Source: Vicingus serpentipes
GTDB taxonomy: Bacteria; Bacteroidota; Bacteroidia; Flavobacteriales_E; Vicingaceae
Length of the DNA: 36,247 bases
Reading direction: 5' to 3'
Assembly (NCBI GenBank): GCA_024103385.1
Contig: JAGFIT010000034.1
Span: 1 to 36,247, forward strand
The notes below the pieces were generated by a model. The model had not been told where the DNA came from, did no database searches, and saw nothing but the letters and a program-made list of their open reading frames with translations. Shown piece by piece: positions 33,656 through 36,247 of this stretch; position 1 is the stretch's first letter, and each line of letters starts with the position of its first letter. The translations under genes and the position numbers were made by a program.

Positions 33656-33686
33656 TTGCCCCATATAGTTAGGATTCCTATCTTTA
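33656..33686 (+). promoter_or_regulatory. Promoter of the DUF2024-MarR pair
   Basis: TTG (33656-33658, part of TTTG), 20 bases, then TATCTTTA (33679-33686), one base off the TAnnTTTG -7 element. The spacing is identical to the promoter before 33416. A palindrome occupies the spacer and -7 region. Confidence 0.6.
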
Positions 33687-33692
33687 TGGGGC
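33658..33692 (+). terminator. Hairpin that overlaps promoter and operator: terminator of the thioredoxin-fold gene
   Basis: GCCCCATA (33658-33665) and TATGGGGC (33685-33692) form perfect outer arms that continue into the operator arms, giving a 35-base dyad with 14 of 16 base pairs and a three-base centre. The sequence ATTTTGTTT follows. In RNA made from the upstream gene this should work as a terminator. Confidence 0.6.
33666..33684. promoter_or_regulatory. Probable MarR operator 2
   Basis: TAGTTAGG, ATT, CCTATCTT: the same palindrome as at 33354-33372 with two changed bases in the right arm. It covers the same promoter positions, in front of the DUF2024-MarR pair, so the MarR gene is probably autoregulated. 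Confidence 0.65.
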
Positions 33693-33725
33693 ATTTTGTT
33701 TAATTCAAATAAAACAACAAAAGAA

Positions 33726-34124
33726 ATGAAAGTAGCAGTATGGGACACCTATGTGAGAAAGGAAAACGGAAATGTTTTACATTTTGATATTATTGTTCCC
33801 GAAAATAATACAGATGAATCATTAATATTTGATTACGGAAAAAAATATTTAACCTCCATACAAACAAAAGGTCAAATTACTTCCGAAGAATGTCAATATT
33901 GTCATATTGAAAGTCCCTCCAATGAAATAGTATCAGCAATTGAACAAAAAGGATTTTATATATTAGAAATGGAAGAGATTCCTAAAAATCTACCTCAAAA
34001 CCCAACTAGAAGAGATATGATTTTATTTTTAAAAGCCCATTTTAAAGATTATAGATTTGCTAATTTTAAAGGAGTTAGTGAAGAAGAAGTAAAAGAGAAA
34101 CTAAAATTAAAAATGAATGAGTAA
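33726..34124 (+). CDS. DUF2024 family protein
   Basis: A 132-residue cytoplasmic protein. I begin at the ATG at 33726 (MKVAVWDTYVRKENGNVLHFDI), the conserved start of the family; an earlier TTG would lie within the promoter. C-x2-C in ECQYCHIES is a possible metal or redox site. The function is unknown. It overlaps the MarR gene by eight bases. Confidence 0.85.
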   Translation: MKVAVWDTYVRKENGNVLHFDIIVPENNTDESLIFDYGKKYLTSIQTKGQITSEECQYCHIESPSNEIVSAIEQKGFYILEMEEIPKNLPQNPTRRDMILFLKAHFKDYRFANFKGVSEEEVKEKLKLKMNE

Positions 34125-34743
34125 TACACCTTTTAATCCAGAGTATCAGACAAATAATATTGAAGGCAAAATTATTACTGCTTTAGAGCGAATTTCAGAA
34201 TCGTTTAGGGTTTTATTATGGAATGAAAGCAAACAACATGGATTAAGCCCTATACAAGTTCAAATTTTGATATTTTTAAGTTTTCATGAAGACGAAAAAA
34301 GAAAGGTTAGTTATTTAGCCGATGGGTTTAATATGACCAAAGCTACGGTTAGTGATACTATTAAAACTCTTGAAAAGAAAGGTTTGATATTAAAGGAATA
34401 TGCACCAAATGATACCAGAAGTTATTTCATTAACCTAACAAGTAAAGGACAAAAAACCTCAAATCAAATAGCTAATTTCACTCAAGAACTTCAACATCCA
34501 ATAAGTAAATTAGATGATCAAGCTCAAAAAGACATGCTCCAATATTTGTTAGGGATCATTAAACATTTAAACAAAGCCAACATTATTACTGTACAGCGAA
34601 TGTGCTTTAGCTGTTCTTATTATCAGAAAAAAGAAAATCAGCATTTTTGTAAATTACTCAACCAACAGCTTCAATCATCTGATATTAGAGTTGATTGCCC
34701 TGAACATCAACAACAAATAGGTGTTGTTAATCTTAAAAATTAA
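34117..34743 (+). CDS. MarR-family regulator with C-terminal four-cysteine cluster
   Basis: A 208-residue regulator. The winged helix spans about residues 20-150, with the recognition helix NMTKATVSDTIKTLEKKGL and the wing YAPNDTRSYFI. Beyond the normal MarR end, residues 160-208 hold C163-x2-C166-x11-C178 and C194 followed by PEH (CFSCSYYQ...FCKLL...DCPEH), probably a zinc or Fe-S site that could sense redox or metal. It shares an operon and overlapping stop with DUF2024, and probably binds both nearby palindromes. Confidence 0.88.
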   Translation: MSNTPFNPEYQTNNIEGKIITALERISESFRVLLWNESKQHGLSPIQVQILIFLSFHEDEKRKVSYLADGFNMTKATVSDTIKTLEKKGLILKEYAPNDTRSYFINLTSKGQKTSNQIANFTQELQHPISKLDDQAQKDMLQYLLGIIKHLNKANIITVQRMCFSCSYYQKKENQHFCKLLNQQLQSSDIRVDCPEHQQQIGVVNLKN

Positions 34744-35017
34744 TTAAGAAGTGTTCCGCTTTTAAGCACAGAAGAGACCTAGTTATAACAGAAAAATAAA
34801 ACAATAATTGGGTATATAGTTCTAATAAAAAACTCAAATTTGCTCTAGGGTTTTAACTAATGAGACAAAACCTGTTTATGTTTCTAGCACAAAAAACTAG
34901 TTATACCTTGCCCTACAGCCTAAGTCCGTTTTTTTTTAAATTAAATCAGGCTTAGTTCTGTAAATTATTTTTTGTGGTAATTTCAATTGATTTTTTTTAA
35001 ATACATCGGTCATTTAA

Positions 35018-35036
35018 ATTAGGTAATTTACCTAAT
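35018..35036 (-). terminator. Hairpin at the stop of the T9SS protein gene
   Basis: ATTAGGTAA and TTACCTAAT are exact inverted arms around one base, so about eight pairs with a three-base loop form in RNA. It covers the stop codon of the minus-strand gene. No clean T run follows, so it may not be a classic terminator. Confidence 0.35.
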
Positions 35037-36247
35037 CAAGCTAAATCCACCTTTTTTGAAGTATTCTTCACCATCTAATCCTTTGGCTTGAATGATGTAG
35101 AAGTAAGTTCCGTCAGGAGCTTCAGCTCCGGCTAAGGTTCTACCATCCCAATACCCTTTAATGTGATCCCAAGAGAACATCATTTGTCCCCATCTGTTGT
35201 AGATGACTCCTTCAATAGATTCTAGGTTCACACTTTTTACGGTGAATACATCATTGAAATTATCTCCATTTGGTGTAAATACATTAGGGATTAATATTTC
35301 AGATTCACCAAAAGTAATGATGGTAATAGAAGCCGTATCAAGACAAACTCCATCAGTAACAATTAAGGTAACAAGATATTCCCCAATATTAGGGTAAGTG
35401 TGACTAGGGTTGCTAAGGACACTAGTAGCTCCATCACCTAAATCCCACAAATAGCTGATAATGTTTCCAGTACTTCCACTTCCAGTAAAATCAACATTTA
35501 AAGGAATAGGACCAGTAATAGGATCCGCATTAATTACAGCAGTAACACCACCAACAATAACATTAACAGTATCGATAGGACTATCACAACCACCTCCCAC
35601 ACTCTGTACATATAACGTATAAGTACCAATACTGCTAGGTGTAATAGCAGGCGTTAAAGGGCTTCCATTTCCTATAGTAGTAGTTCCAGCAGGATCACTA
35701 TACCAAGTAATAGTACCAACACCAGTAGCAGAAGGAGAAAAAGATTGCCCTAAACAAATAGGAGCAATAGAATCTGGACTAACAGTACTTTGAGTGTTAA
35801 TTACAATGGTTACAGAATCTTCAGCGGCACAAGGGTTACCTAGATTGGCAGTATTATAATGTACAGTAAAAGTACCATTCCCTGTAGATACAATGTCAAT
35901 TTCTCCAGTAGAAGGATCAATAGTACCTGAAGGAGTGATGGTAAATATACCCCCATTAGTACCATTAACACCAATAGTAGGAGTTGGATTCGGATCCGCT
36001 AAACAATAAGTGTTTCCAGTTGAATAAGAGAAGTTAGCCGAATCCACTTGTAAAATTTCTATAGTAGTAGAATCAATAGCAGCAGCACATCCTCCAGCAG
36101 GAGCGACAGTATTGTAAACGGTGTACACACCAGGAGTACTAGTGGCTAATGTAATGTTACCAGCAGCATCAATAGTTAATCCAGCAGGATTAGCAGTGAA
36201 AGTACCGCTACTAGCTCCTAAGTTCATCGTTAATACTGGATTTAAAG
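35028..36247 (-). CDS. Large PKD-containing surface protein with T9SS type B (CHU_C) sorting domain, C-terminal part
   Basis: The frame stays open to the window edge, so this is the C-terminal part of a longer protein; the Met at 36227 is internal. Repeated Ig-like units with STVSPDSI-type and GTFTVHYNTANLG stretches come first, then a PKD domain (SGSTGNIISYLWDLGDGATS, YLVTLIVTDGVC). The last about 85 residues are the gliding-motility-associated C-terminal domain: NVFTPNGDNFNDVF, YNRWGQMMFSW, YWDGRTLAGAEAPDGTYFYII, FKKGGFSLIR. The protein should be exported by the type IX system and attached or released at the cell surface, probably as an adhesin. Confidence 0.92.
   Translation of the reverse strand, partial: LNPVLTMNLGASSGTFTANPAGLTIDAAGNITLATSTPGVYTVYNTVAPAGGCAAAIDSTTIEILQVDSANFSYSTGNTYCLADPNPTPTIGVNGTNGGIFTITPSGTIDPSTGEIDIVSTGNGTFTVHYNTANLGNPCAAEDSVTIVINTQSTVSPDSIAPICLGQSFSPSATGVGTITWYSDPAGTTTIGNGSPLTPAITPSSIGTYTLYVQSVGGGCDSPIDTVNVIVGGVTAVINADPITGPIPLNVDFTGSGSTGNIISYLWDLGDGATSVLSNPSHTYPNIGEYLVTLIVTDGVCLDTASITIITFGESEILIPNVFTPNGDNFNDVFTVKSVNLESIEGVIYNRWGQMMFSWDHIKGYWDGRTLAGAEAPDGTYFYIIQAKGLDGEEYFKKGGFSLIR

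Noticed and set aside
33696..33725. TTG at 33696 as the start of the DUF2024 gene
   Set aside because: It would place the first codons downstream of the -7 box within the predicted leader, and the family starts at the ATG at 33726.
34744..35017. A gene or RNA in the gap between the MarR gene and the T9SS protein gene
   Set aside because: There is no frame longer than a few dozen codons, no clear hairpin with T run on the plus strand apart from a T-rich run near 34930, and nothing resembling a tRNA.

Overview
The window is AT-rich DNA from a member of the Bacteroidota, most likely a flavobacterium. Three things point there: the C-terminal sorting domain of a type IX secretion substrate at the right edge, promoters that fit the Bacteroidota -33/-7 pattern (TTG, 20 bases, TAnnTTTG), and close relatives of flavobacterial families (YgiW-type OB-fold, DUF2490, DUF3124, three-gene pnt). 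I see no rRNA, tRNA or CRISPR array.

Region by region. (1) 1-2631 is a complete-looking IS21-family element (istA, istB) that starts at the first base of the window. Its right tip cuts a minus-strand gene remnant of an extracellular protein, followed by about 650 bases of apparently non-coding DNA. (2) 3462-7497, minus strand: a response regulator and histidine kinase followed by a YgiW-type OB-fold protein, a DUF2490 outer-membrane protein and an SdiA-regulated-type protein. The order resembles the enterobacterial ygiW-qseBC neighbourhood. (3) 7657-10164: two small unknown genes, a DUF3124 lipoprotein and a YitT-type membrane protein. (4) 10206-18066, minus strand: a sigma-54 activator with its soluble histidine kinase sits upstream of a run encoding a Cys-repeat protein, a glutamate-type dehydrogenase, the three transhydrogenase subunits, a Rnk/GreA-like factor and a small export protein. 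Candidate sigma-54 promoter sequences lie in front of that run. (5) 18126-23169: a divergent MscS-type channel, then on the minus strand a TonB-dependent receptor, a small unknown protein and 5-formyltetrahydrofolate cyclo-ligase.

(6) 23272-33343, plus strand: an Rrf2 regulator with three cysteines (NsrR/IscR-like) precedes fifteen closely packed or overlapping genes. They encode an unusual cbb3-like oxidase (CcoN with an N-terminal extension, CcoO fused to a second cytochrome c, a small CxxC membrane protein and an Ig-like membrane protein), a group III truncated globin, a RIC/ScdA-type di-iron repair protein, a CopD-like membrane protein, an AhpD-like protein, a DUF488 protein, a PLP decarboxylase fused to an extra domain, a cupin, a zinc-ribbon protein, a hemerythrin and a 2Fe-2S ferredoxin. 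The combination reads as a nitric-oxide/low-oxygen response locus. (7) 33354-34743: a redox-flavoured regulon with a CxxC thioredoxin-fold protein, a DUF2024 protein and a MarR regulator with a C-terminal four-cysteine cluster. Two matching palindromes sit inside the two promoters, and one of them also forms a terminator-like hairpin. (8) 35028-36247, minus strand: the C-terminal end of a large PKD-containing type IX-secreted protein that continues beyond the window.

The strongest candidates for undescribed biology are the oxidase-like complex in its NO-defence setting and the MarR/Cys-cluster regulon with its operator-terminator element.
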